Source: Deltaproteobacteria bacterium
GTDB taxonomy: Bacteria; Desulfobacterota; DSM-4660; Desulfatiglandales; Desulfatiglandaceae
NCBI GenBank assembly: GCA_003646995.1
Contig: QMLZ01000161.1
Span: forward strand, 1-6,632
Reading direction: 5' to 3'
Length of the DNA: 6,632 nucleotides
In this document: one piece after another, positions 1 through 6,629 of the stretch
Numbering within the stretch: the stretch's first letter is position 1
Layout: each line of letters opens with the position of its first letter
Program-made: the position numbers and the translations under genes
Notes under the pieces: model-generated
Database searches by the model: none
Told to the model about the DNA's origin: nothing
The model's input: the letters and a program-made list of their open reading frames with translations, nothing else

Positions 1-2
1 AA

Positions 3-2408
3 AAGAAAATAAAGGAAGAGAGGGATTATACTTCCAAGATTCTGAACAACTTGGCCGAGTCCATACTGGTAATAAGCGAAGATGAAATTATCCAGGATGC
101 CAACAATACGTTCGTCAAAGAATTTCGGACTACTCATGAAGAAACCATAGGCAAACACTGCTATGAAGTGATTTTCGGGCGCTCCAGTCGATGCGACGAG
201 GCCTTCTGTCCCCTGTCTGCCGCACCTTCTGATGACTGTACCACAGCCAGAAGAAAGGAATTTGCCCTGGATAGAGGGGGCGCTATGGTCTATTACGAGG
301 CAGACTGCACACCTTTGGCAGAAAATGGTCGATGCCTAGGCTGGCTCATCTCCCTGAGGAATGTCACCAGCAGAAAAGCCCTCCAGCTAGACTTGGAAAG
401 ATCCCAGAAAAGATACAGGGACCTTTTCCAGAATGCTGGTGTGGGTCTCATGTTGTTTGACTCATCTGGCAACATACTTGAGGCTAACCTTTCCATGGCA
501 ATGATGCTGGGTTACTCAAGGGCTGAACTGGAATCAATGAACATGGCCCAACTCGCCCTGTCCCATGCCCGACTCATCTTCTCGGAGCACCTGGAAGGTC
601 TGAAGGTGTTGGGGTACACCTCGGTGGAGATGGAGCTTCAGAAAAAAAGCGGTGAGGCTGTGCCTGTTGAGGCAAATATCACCTGGCTGGATGAAGAAGG
701 TATCTTCCAGCTAATGGCACGTGATATCACCTTGAAAAAGAAACTCGAAGAGTCCAGGAAGGCATACTCAGAGCAACTTGAGAAGGAAGTCGAGCAGCGC
801 ACTTTGCAGCTTAGACAATCCGAGGCAGAGGCAAAAAGGCAACAGAAGACTGCTGAAGGCATCATATACGGCTCCCCTATACCCATGTTTGTTTTAGATA
901 AGAATCATAGAATCATTTACTGGAACAGGGCCTGCGAAAAGCTGACAGGCTACTCGAGCCAAGAAATGTTGGGCACGGACAATCACTGGAAGCCATTTTA
1001 TTCACATAAGAGGCCCCTGCTTGCTGACCTGATAATCGACAATGATATTGACGGTATTTACAGACTGTACAAGGACATGAACCTTCGAAAATCAACGATG
1101 GTCGAAGGTGCCTTTGAGGCTGAGCACTTTTTTCCCCAATTAGGGAAAAACGGTACACATCTTTACTTTAACGCGGCCCCGATAAAGGACGACGAGGGCC
1201 AAATCCAAGGCGCAATCGTCACTTACCAAGACTTCACAGAAAGGGTCAGAATGACCCAAGAACTTAAACGCAGGCAAGCATTTGTTCAGAATCTTATCGA
1301 AAATTCGATTGACGGCATCATCGCTACGGACGAAAAGGGAAGAATTGTAATCTTTAACCGTGGGGCTACGCAAATATTGGGATACACCGCCGAAGAAGTT
1401 ATCGGAAAAAGGACCTATCGGGAAATATTGTCACGCGATACAGCCAGATCAATCCGCACCGCGTTCTACACAGATAAGTTTGGACCCCGCGGGAAAATAA
1501 TTAACATGGAAACAGAGTTTTTGCACCAATCAGGCGAATCCATACCAGTGAGGCTGTCCGGAACCCTGCTTTATGAGAAGAAGAAAGAGGTGGGCAGTGT
1601 TGTTTTCATCCAGGACCTGCGGGAGATACTGAGGCTGCAAAGAGAAAAGGAACAGGCAGAAAGAATGGCGGCCATCGGCAGGACCGTAGCAGGATTGGCT
1701 CACTACATCAAGAATATCGTGACCGGTCTAAAAGGCGGTGCATATGTAATTAATTCCGCTGTAAAGAAAAAAGACTTAGGCCTTGTTCAAAAAGGCTGGA
1801 AGATGGTGGAGCGCAATATCGATCAAATAAGCAGCATTGTCCTTGACATGCTAATATATTCGAGGGAGCGAAAACCCAAGTACGAGATGGTAGATCCCAA
1901 CTCCCTTGTAAAAGAAGTTGCAGAGCTAATGGAAGAAAGAGCTCGACTTTCTGCGGTAGACATGGTTCTCGACCTGGATCCCTCCATTGGCCCAGTAGCC
2001 ATGGACAAATCAGCTATCCACAGATGTCTGCTTAATCTCATCAGCAACGCCATTGATGCATGTACTTTGGAGGGGCTTACCAACGGAAGAGGAAGGGTGG
2101 TTATAAAGACAGATCGTCCGGCGGGCTGGGGAGTCCGGTTCCAGGTAATTGACAATGGAACGGGGATGGACCAAGAGACTCAGCAAAAGCTTTTCACTGA
2201 TTTTTTTACCACAAAGGGCTACAAAGGCACCGGCTTGGGACTGCCAGTCACCCAAAAGATCGTTAAGGAACATAAAGGAAGGCTGGAGTTCAAAAGCGCA
2301 CCGGGCAAAGGGACTACTTTCACACTCCTTTTACCCCAAAGGGACCTGGAGCAGTTGGATGCAGACTCCGAGGAAGCCAGCTCCCCTCTTTCTCAGAAGA
2401 TGAATTGA
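3..2408 (+). CDS. Multi-PAS sensor histidine kinase, 5' end off the window
   Basis: Cytosolic two-component sensor kinase that would autophosphorylate on histidine and pass the phosphate to a response regulator not present here. Numbering from the TTG at 51, four PAS domains lie at about 1-112, 120-230, 269-400 and 405-527, with a coiled coil at about 224-268. HisKA follows at about 535-605 (H-box GLAHYIKN, phosphoacceptor His551), then HATPase_c at about 650-762: N-box LLNLISNAIDAC with Asn666, G1 DNGTGM at 701-706, F-box FTDFF, G2 GTGLGL at 726-731 and G3 GKGTTF at 752-757. All kinase boxes are intact, so it should be active. No membrane segment or receiver domain is visible. The frame is open upstream of 51 to the window edge and reads ERDYTSKILNN directly into the first PAS domain, a usual PAS lead-in. 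The TTG at 51 also lacks a clear Shine-Dalgarno. I therefore treat the gene as 5'-truncated by the window. The ligand is unknown. Confidence 0.93.
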   Translation, partial: KKIKEERDYTSKILNNLAESILVISEDEIIQDANNTFVKEFRTTHEETIGKHCYEVIFGRSSRCDEAFCPLSAAPSDDCTTARRKEFALDRGGAMVYYEADCTPLAENGRCLGWLISLRNVTSRKALQLDLERSQKRYRDLFQNAGVGLMLFDSSGNILEANLSMAMMLGYSRAELESMNMAQLALSHARLIFSEHLEGLKVLGYTSVEMELQKKSGEAVPVEANITWLDEEGIFQLMARDITLKKKLEESRKAYSEQLEKEVEQRTLQLRQSEAEAKRQQKTAEGIIYGSPIPMFVLDKNHRIIYWNRACEKLTGYSSQEMLGTDNHWKPFYSHKRPLLADLIIDNDIDGIYRLYKDMNLRKSTMVEGAFEAEHFFPQLGKNGTHLYFNAAPIKDDEGQIQGAIVTYQDFTERVRMTQELKRRQAFVQNLIENSIDGIIATDEKGRIVIFNRGATQILGYTAEEVIGKRTYREILSRDTARSIRTAFYTDKFGPRGKIINMETEFLHQSGESIPVRLSGTLLYEKKKEVGSVVFIQDLREILRLQREKEQAERMAAIGRTVAGLAHYIKNIVTGLKGGAYVINSAVKKKDLGLVQKGWKMVERNIDQISSIVLDMLIYSRERKPKYEMVDPNSLVKEVAELMEERARLSAVDMVLDLDPSIGPVAMDKSAIHRCLLNLISNAIDACTLEGLTNGRGRVVIKTDRPAGWGVRFQVIDNGTGMDQETQQKLFTDFFTTKGYKGTGLGLPVTQKIVKEHKGRLEFKSAPGKGTTFTLLLPQRDLEQLDADSEEASSPLSQKMN

Positions 2409-2459
2409 CTCATTTCCTCCTATGTTGATCTATCACTCCTACAACAGACCCACAGGCCT
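2409..2459. other. Convergent intergenic gap without a clear terminator
   Basis: Fifty-one bases separate the stop of the sensor kinase (TGA at 2406-2408, plus strand) from the stop of the TraB-like gene (TGA, complement of 2460-2462). I see no GC-rich hairpin followed by a T-run on either strand. The two converging transcripts probably overlap or end by a mechanism not readable here. Confidence 0.6.
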
Positions 2460-4283
2460 TCAGCTGTCCCTTATGTACTGGTGGGCATAGCGTCGAACGT
2501 GATGCCCGTCAAGGACATGAAACTCCCTGATCTTTCTTAATGTCACAGGAGAGAATACTCCTATGGGAATATATATGATCTGCTTTCCCAGCCGTGCCGC
2601 AAAACTTTTGCACCAGCCTGTTGGCGGCTCTGCCGCAACGTACACAACATTGCGCTCCACGCTATAGTCAATGGCGGCCATTAAGAGCCGCTCAGGCTTT
2701 GACCTGGCGATGTCGAAGAATGGATCCTTCCAGATATCATATACCCTCATTGGAGGGTATGTAAGCATGAATCCCCCGTAATGGCATTTGGAAATACCAG
2801 GTCCTTCCACAACTTCCCCTGCTGGGGTGCTGTAAAATGACATATCCGATTCCTGGTCATGTTCACCCAACCATGTAACCCGCCACGGGTAATTCTCTCG
2901 GCCCTCCCTATCAGGTTGATCGGCGTCGAAAATGACTACAACCGATCCAACATTACCCCTCATCGGCCTTTCTTCTTTCACGTATATCTTTCCACTTCCC
3001 CATTCTCTGATGGTCTGGCGAATATCAATACCGTCCAACATGGAACGCATAAAAGGCTCAATGCTGGTCAGCTCATCGGTCTTTATTTCCATCGCCTTTT
3101 TCTGCAGATATCTTCCATACCCTTCTATTACCACGTCCTCCGGCGGATAGGAGCATATGGAAAATCGTCCGAACTCCCTGCACCACCTTTCTCTTTCTTT
3201 TTTCCCGTACCTTCCTCGTGCCGGAACAGGCACCAGCCTTCTCCGCACCGATTTTAGTTTCCTATGAAACCTGATCCTTCTCTGATCCAAAAAGAGGTCT
3301 TCAGCCTCAAGCCTTAAAACCGGCATGCCTGGTCGGTCACTTTGCCACGGATATTCGCTCCCTATCTCCCATAGCTCATATGCAAAGTTGTCGTCAACAG
3401 CGCCCCTGGCAGCCACCACAAGTTGATAAAAATCGGGAACGAGTCGGCCTGTCAAGAATGCATAATTTCTTGCAAATCGGTTCAAGATTCTGATCTGCGA
3501 AGGAGTCAACTCCTCCTTGTTCCTATGCCAGTGTTGCTCTCTAGCCTTTCTTATCAGTTCTTGATGTATCTGCAACCGATCGAGCCCTTCTGTTCGTCCT
3601 GAGGATCTGGCCCTCTCGTAAGTGCCAGTAACATAAGGCATCTCTGTCATTAGCTCCCTGCTGGATTCCGCATGAAGATGGGCAATGGAAACAGCCTGGC
3701 GTTTTCTCCTCCCTATGACCTGTGTTTGGGGGTATTCCAGGAGCTCCAAAACCCTAGGGGCATGATATAAACCGCCAACGAATAAAACCCTTTCAGCACG
3801 CCTACTCAATACTTGCAGATTGTAGGCCATGGTTTTCTCTCTCAAAATATCTTCCTGCGCCGGGATACTGCCGCGAAAGGATTGGAAACATGCTTGGCAA
3901 TACAAGAAATGGCCTATCCTCTTGACTGCATAAGGATCCGGCATTGCGGAAGGAAAAAGGGGATAGTTCTCCGTGTCACGATCTATGAAATGAATATCAA
4001 GGCCGCTTTCCTTCCCTAACCTTAAGGCTTCTACTTGCCCGTCCGTGGGCTCAAGGATCAAGTAAACATAATCGCCGTTCTCCTCCTCGTAATACACCAC
4101 CGAAAGCAGGGGCAGTCGGTCCACAGCCTGCAGAATTTTCTCTTTCAGGGTGGGTGGATATTCCACTGCAATACAGTCAGGCCTGAACTCTTCGAATTGC
4201 CTCCTGACCTCAACAGCAAACTCCATACGATTATGAAGGATGGGAACAAATCGTACGTTTTTCCACTGGATCTTATTGCTCAT
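2460..4283 (-). CDS. TraB/PrgY/EreA-like (DUF5682-like) protein with novel C-terminal half
   Basis: Product of 607 residues, without signal peptide or membrane segment, so probably cytosolic. The N-terminal ~190 residues look like the TraB/ChaN/EreA superfamily: a first strand ending in His17 ([11 protein letters not shown]), the [11 protein letters not shown] strand with Glu41, HFIDRD at 98-103, then the family-like REKTMAYNL helix (148-156) and the [17 protein letters not shown] strand-helix (166-182) with His174. Order and spacing also resemble DUF5682 proteins. A CxxC (Cys129, Cys132) sits in the middle. Residues ~260-607 match nothing I recognise. They include a basic stretch at 333-363, a VVVIFDAD strand at 448-455, a Gly/Pro-rich stretch at 482-511 (motif [18 protein letters not shown]) and a terminal alternating strand/helix region (545-595). 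The ATG lies inside the last codons of the upstream ATPase gene (11-base overlap) and has only a weak Shine-Dalgarno, suggesting translational coupling. TraB-fold proteins include esterase- and peptidase-like members, but the substrate here is unknown. The fold call is by motif only. Confidence 0.8.
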   Translation of the reverse strand: MSNKIQWKNVRFVPILHNRMEFAVEVRRQFEEFRPDCIAVEYPPTLKEKILQAVDRLPLLSVVYYEEENGDYVYLILEPTDGQVEALRLGKESGLDIHFIDRDTENYPLFPSAMPDPYAVKRIGHFLYCQACFQSFRGSIPAQEDILREKTMAYNLQVLSRRAERVLFVGGLYHAPRVLELLEYPQTQVIGRRKRQAVSIAHLHAESSRELMTEMPYVTGTYERARSSGRTEGLDRLQIHQELIRKAREQHWHRNKEELTPSQIRILNRFARNYAFLTGRLVPDFYQLVVAARGAVDDNFAYELWEIGSEYPWQSDRPGMPVLRLEAEDLFLDQRRIRFHRKLKSVRRRLVPVPARGRYGKKERERWCREFGRFSICSYPPEDVVIEGYGRYLQKKAMEIKTDELTSIEPFMRSMLDGIDIRQTIREWGSGKIYVKEERPMRGNVGSVVVIFDADQPDREGRENYPWRVTWLGEHDQESDMSFYSTPAGEVVEGPGISKCHYGGFMLTYPPMRVYDIWKDPFFDIARSKPERLLMAAIDYSVERNVVYVAAEPPTGWCKSFAARLGKQIIYIPIGVFSPVTLRKIREFHVLDGHHVRRYAHQYIRDS

Positions 4284-5148
4284 CGATCATTTCATCTAAA
4301 ATATCATTAAAATAGCTTGTGGCCCCTTCATCTAAAATCAGCGAAGCAGCTTCCCTCAGGTAGCTTAAAATAACTGCGCCGTCTTCCTTGGCCTGCCCTG
4401 GCTGGTCCAAACTTGCTACCCTTTTCATGGCATAACGCGCGATGTTAATGCCGTCGCGCACTGAATATCTTTCATCCGCATCATGTGCCGCCTGAAGAAA
4501 CTCCACCACGTATTCCAGGATTTCATCGTCTGCAAAGGGAAGATTTTTTCTCAAAATCAATAGCTCCTCGTCCCTTTCGGGGAAGTCAATGTAAATCTGC
4601 GGTTGCAGCCTTGAATGAATGTATTCAGGCAATTCAAATGTACTAGCATCGTCATTCATGGTCGTGCATAGGCGGAACTCCGGGTGAGCTTTTATTTTTA
4701 TGCCGGCCACCACAGATTCCACATACCTGCGGTTGTCCAGCAAGGGTGCCAAAGAAGCCCAGCTTTTCTCACTCATCCGGTTACCCTCATCAATGATTGC
4801 AACCCCTCCCTTTATCATTGCCGAGACAATAGAACTAGCCATGTACTTGATCTTTCCCCCCTCTGAGATTACCGGGGTAACAATCAAATCTTCGGGCCTG
4901 GTATCCATGGTGGCCTGGAAAAGATACACCGGCTTGCCAAGGCTCCTCGCTGCATGGTATGCAAGGGTGGTCTTTCCCACACCCGGTTTTCCAACCAGTC
5001 TAGGGTTCAAGGGAAAATCTTCGTCTCCGAGTACAAGCCACGCGGCTTGAACCTGAGTTACAAGATCCGGCTGGCCAACCCACGTCATGAGAACATCGTC
5101 AGGTTCAGTGAGGTGAAGCTCAACACCATCAATAATTACAGTTTCCAT
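4273..5148 (-). CDS. MoxR-like AAA+ ATPase
   Basis: AAA+ ATPase of 291 residues from the MoxR/dynein-related branch. These are cytosolic hexameric remodellers that usually help assemble or activate partner proteins. Visible motifs: Walker [10 protein letters not shown] (53-61, Lys59), Walker [10 protein letters not shown] (116-124, Asp120 and Glu121), sensor 1 TMND (Asn165), a candidate arginine finger in LPEYIHSR (Arg180), and a sensor-2-like Arg231 in [11 protein letters not shown]. The nucleotide site therefore looks complete. The Walker B tail is DEGNR where many MoxR proteins have DEINR. Length is a little below the usual ~310-330 and close to the NorQ/CbbQ group. The ATG at 5146-5148 is preceded by a strong Shine-Dalgarno. 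The stop overlaps the start of the TraB-like gene by 11 bases, making a two-gene operon in which the TraB-like protein is the likely partner or client. MoxR genes often sit beside a vWA gene; none follows here. NorQ/CbbQ-like classification is possible, but neither nitric oxide reductase nor Rubisco genes are present. Confidence 0.92.
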   Translation of the reverse strand: METVIIDGVELHLTEPDDVLMTWVGQPDLVTQVQAAWLVLGDEDFPLNPRLVGKPGVGKTTLAYHAARSLGKPVYLFQATMDTRPEDLIVTPVISEGGKIKYMASSIVSAMIKGGVAIIDEGNRMSEKSWASLAPLLDNRRYVESVVAGIKIKAHPEFRLCTTMNDDASTFELPEYIHSRLQPQIYIDFPERDEELLILRKNLPFADDEILEYVVEFLQAAHDADERYSVRDGINIARYAMKRVASLDQPGQAKEDGAVILSYLREAASLILDEGATSYFNDILDEMIDEQ

Positions 5149-5158
5149 TATATAAATT

Positions 5159-5166
5159 ACCTCCCC
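5159..5166 (-). promoter_or_regulatory. Strong Shine-Dalgarno of the MoxR-like gene
   Basis: On the minus strand GGGGAGGT lies 10 bases upstream of the ATG at 5148. It is the best Shine-Dalgarno match ahead of any gene in the window. It fixes the ATPase start and suggests that translation of the coupled pair is driven mainly from this site. Confidence 0.8.
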
Positions 5167-5200
5167 TTCTTGGGTTCAATCGGTTTGCAATCTAATAGGA

Positions 5201-5249
5201 CTTCAGCTTCAACCAAATAATATGTTGAGCTAACAGCTGGTTGCTGAAG
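5201..5249 (-). repeat. Imperfect inverted repeat in the MoxR-like gene leader
   Basis: CTTCAGC (5201-5207) plus AACCA (5211-5215) pair with TGGTT (5238-5242) plus GCTGAAG (5243-5249). This gives 12 base pairs interrupted by a 3-base bulge around a 22-base loop. The loop itself holds a small TGTT/AACA stem (5223-5226 with 5232-5235). The element is 53-101 bases upstream of the ATPase ATG. It could be an operator for a dimeric regulator or a transcript leader fold. A weak -35/-10 pair on the minus strand (TTGGTT, 16 bases, TAGATT) overlaps its downstream arm, which would suit an operator. The promoter match is poor and I do not annotate it separately. Confidence 0.5.
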
Positions 5250-5348
5250 CCCAAACACTAATGAATATTTTAGGCCATAGGATGGAAAAAGCAACGGATA
5301 TCCAACAGAAGTGGATTATGTGGGGAAAAAATTGATAGGTTAAGTTAA

Positions 5349-5894
5349 CTACCTTCTGGGTTGGCTTACCAATATGTAAAGGAAAGCAGCAAAAGCTGAC
5401 CTCTCTTTGCACCTTTCACGCCATTTTCTTGGGCAAATTCTTGCTTTGCCAAGGCCCCAGATGCCTCTCTGAGCGGATCTAGCCTCTTGCTGGTTTCTAA
5501 AATAAGGTTCTAGTGAAGAATCACGTGGTAGGGCCCCAACATATACCTCGCCCAACCCAGCCTTTACCAACTGGAGGTTAACATTCGTACCACTTAAAAA
5601 TAATTCAGCAGCAGGCCTGCCAGCCGCTGTCCTCCCCCGTACGATTACTCTTACCTTCTTTCCCATTAGCACCTGCTCAAGATACCGTTTCGCTTCCTTT
5701 GCAAGGGGCTGACAGGGAGATACAGGTGAGGGGCCAAGCTCTGGGGCGTCGACATAAGCAAGATCCATCGTGAACACTATGCTTTCATTACGCAGAACCA
5801 CAGTGTCACCATCGACAACACCAACCACCATACACTCGACAGCGGAAACTGAAGACAATGCGAACAGCATTATGCCTATGCAAAAGTCAATCAT
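5349..5894 (-). CDS. Exported staphylococcal-nuclease-like (SNase/thermonuclease family) protein
   Basis: SNase-fold protein of 181 residues from the ATG at 5894, or 185 from a TTG at 5906. I prefer the ATG because GGA lies 7 bases upstream of it, whereas the TTG has no Shine-Dalgarno. A hydrophobic signal peptide with likely cleavage after SSVSA implies export. In the 185-residue numbering, family marks are VVDGDTVVL (30-38, metal-ligand region Asp32 and Asp34), VDAPE (Asp53, Glu56), AGRP (Arg97, matching catalytic Arg87 of the Staphylococcus enzyme), NVNLQLVKAGLGEVY at 108-122 and ARSAQRGIWG near the end of the domain. The position matching catalytic Arg35, five residues before the VDAPE aspartate (usually VRLxGIDAPE), is Asp48, so activity may be reduced, altered or lost. 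A Lys/Arg-rich tail with two cysteines follows the domain. It lies 80 bases downstream of the secreted protein gene on the same strand, probably in the same transcript. The family normally cleaves DNA and RNA with calcium. Confidence 0.88.
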   Translation of the reverse strand: MIDFCIGIMLFALSSVSAVECMVVGVVDGDTVVLRNESIVFTMDLAYVDAPELGPSPVSPCQPLAKEAKRYLEQVLMGKKVRVIVRGRTAAGRPAAELFLSGTNVNLQLVKAGLGEVYVGALPRDSSLEPYFRNQQEARSAQRGIWGLGKARICPRKWRERCKERSAFAAFLYILVSQPRR

Positions 5895-5923
5895 TTTTAT
5901 TTCCAAGGAAGTAGGTTGTGGGC

Positions 5924-5992
5924 CGGAAAGTCTGTTTCCGTTAGGGGATAGCGAAGGGACTTCAGCCCGCCACTTTAGTAGCCGGGTCCCTT
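5924..5992 (-). promoter_or_regulatory. Structured RNA candidate upstream of the nuclease gene
   Basis: The minus-strand transcript can form a perfect 7-pair outer stem (AAGGGAC at 5992-5986 with GUCCCUU at 5960-5954). Stacked inside it is CCGGCUAC/GUGGCGGG (one mismatch, one G-U pair) closed by a UAAA loop, with CUGAA bulged on the 3' side. A second hairpin CGGAAA/UUUCCG (5940-5935 with 5929-5924) follows 13 bases later. The inner wobble pair would be an A-C mismatch on the plus strand, so the fold belongs to the minus-strand RNA. The 5' arm overlaps the last five codons and stop of the upstream gene. No U-run follows either hairpin, so an intrinsic terminator is unlikely. It ends about 30 bases before the nuclease ATG. 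I cannot match it to a named riboswitch class. A 3'-end stabiliser or translation-control element is possible. Confidence 0.5.
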
Positions 5993-6421
5993 AATCATAA
6001 TTGAAAAATGGGCAATACCTTTCTGTGTGTTGTCATTACTTCTACCGAAAAGTCCGACTACCGCGTCCCTCAAGCTCCCCCATGCACACAGTTCAAAGCT
6101 CACTTTTACCCCGACCATATACTTTGGCTTGGTATCAAGTTTCCCTGTCCCGTAGACTACCGCATCAGTCTCGGGATTGCCGTCCCTGATGGGAAATGAC
6201 AACCACTCGGCATGGCTACTTTGACCACGATCTCCCCAACGGCTCCAAAGTTTGTAGACTTCGTCCTTCTGGCATTGTAGGTACTCTCGAGACCCAATAA
6301 AATCAAGGAGTCCTACACTTAGAATATCCTCTTCAGCCTGGATCTTGGGTATCGAAATGGAGGCGAGGAGGGCTACAGCTATACCAACCAGGATTAGAAT
6401 TCTACTCAGTTTCGACCACAT
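5975..6421 (-). CDS. Small secreted protein of unknown function
   Basis: I do not recognise this 148-residue protein. It begins with a clear signal peptide: Lys/Arg near the N-terminus, a hydrophobic core at about 8-24 and a likely cleavage after KIQA at residue 29, followed by acidic EED. The mature part of about 119 residues has no membrane segment and exactly two cysteines (Cys50 and Cys112), which could form a disulfide after export. It is rich in aromatic residues and probably mixed beta/alpha: EYLQC, LWSRWG, AEWLSFPI, then YMVGVKVSFELCAWG, ending in a glycine-rich IKGPGY. The ATG at 6419-6421 is the only sensible start: GGGGGG lies 6 bases upstream and an in-frame stop occurs ten codons before it. 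It precedes the SNase-like gene on the same strand with an 80-base gap, so the two exported proteins are probably co-transcribed. It may be a partner or accessory of that protein, but nothing in the sequence proves this. Confidence 0.78.
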   Translation of the reverse strand: MWSKLSRILILVGIAVALLASISIPKIQAEEDILSVGLLDFIGSREYLQCQKDEVYKLWSRWGDRGQSSHAEWLSFPIRDGNPETDAVVYGTGKLDTKPKYMVGVKVSFELCAWGSLRDAVVGLFGRSNDNTQKGIAHFSIMIKGPGY

Positions 6422-6427
6422 CTCCGA

Positions 6428-6433
6428 CCCCCC
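6428..6433 (-). promoter_or_regulatory. Likely Shine-Dalgarno of the secreted-protein gene
   Basis: A run of six G residues on the minus strand ends 6 bases before the ATG at 6421. A GGAG touches the start codon directly and is too close to work on its own. The spacing supports the annotated start, though the match to AGGAGG is only partial. Confidence 0.45.
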
Positions 6434-6463
6434 ATTCTTATGTTCCGTTTATTTTCGCCTCTT

Positions 6464-6588
6464 AAGTGTGCAAATGACGTACCATTACTTCTACCTCAGG
6501 TAAGGCATGCTAAATCAATAGGTTAAGCTCCATGGCCCCAGATTTGATTCGCTGAGGTGCTTTTCAGTTAATCCAATTGTGCACACTT
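6464..6588. repeat. Spaced 9-bp inverted repeat AAGTGTGCA / TGCACACTT
   Basis: AAGTGTGCA at 6464-6472 is an exact reverse complement of TGCACACTT at 6580-6588, with 107 bases between. The inner copy is about 43 bases upstream of the secreted-protein ATG, where a regulator could act. The arms could be paired binding sites of a looping regulator or ends of a very small element. No flanking direct repeat is clear, which weakens the mobile-element reading. Confidence 0.35.
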
Positions 6589-6615
6589 GTGGTGTTTTTT
6601 GTGCAAAGCAATTAT

Positions 6616-6629
6616 GCCGGATTGCCGGC
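6616..6629. repeat. Short GC hairpin at the right edge
   Basis: GCCGG (6616-6620) pairs with CCGGC (6625-6629) around an ATTG loop. No T-run follows on either strand within the window, so this is not a clear terminator. It may belong to a structure cut by the window edge. Confidence 0.3.

Noticed and set aside
2940..2963. Degenerate vWA metal site at VVVIFDAD in the TraB-like protein
   Set aside because: The DxSxS metal-binding signature is absent. I kept the idea only as something to test by structure comparison.
5326..5347. T-run on the minus strand just after the nuclease stop, as a possible intrinsic terminator
   Set aside because: Six T residues are present, but the preceding GGTAGTTAACTTAACC folds into only three continuous end pairs, with mismatches inside. 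Too weak to call a terminator.
5230..5412. Small minus-strand ORF (60 codons) between the nuclease and ATPase genes
   Set aside because: It overlaps the 3' end of the SNase-like gene in another frame, has no recognisable domain and no convincing Shine-Dalgarno. I treat it as a shadow frame.
5198..5966. Shared 10-mer GGACTTCAGC at 5198-5207 and 5957-5966, as a sign of two copies of one structured element
   Set aside because: The flanks do not align beyond the 10 bases, and several 10-base matches are expected by chance in a window of this size.
6001..6199. Plus-strand ORFs of 62-63 codons opposite the secreted-protein gene
   Set aside because: They are antisense to a gene with a clear signal peptide and start, and show no domain or Shine-Dalgarno support.
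6599..6622. Possible sigma54 promoter on the minus strand near the right edge (GGCATAATTGCTTTGC)
   Set aside because: The distance between the GG and GC elements is 12 bases instead of the required 10.
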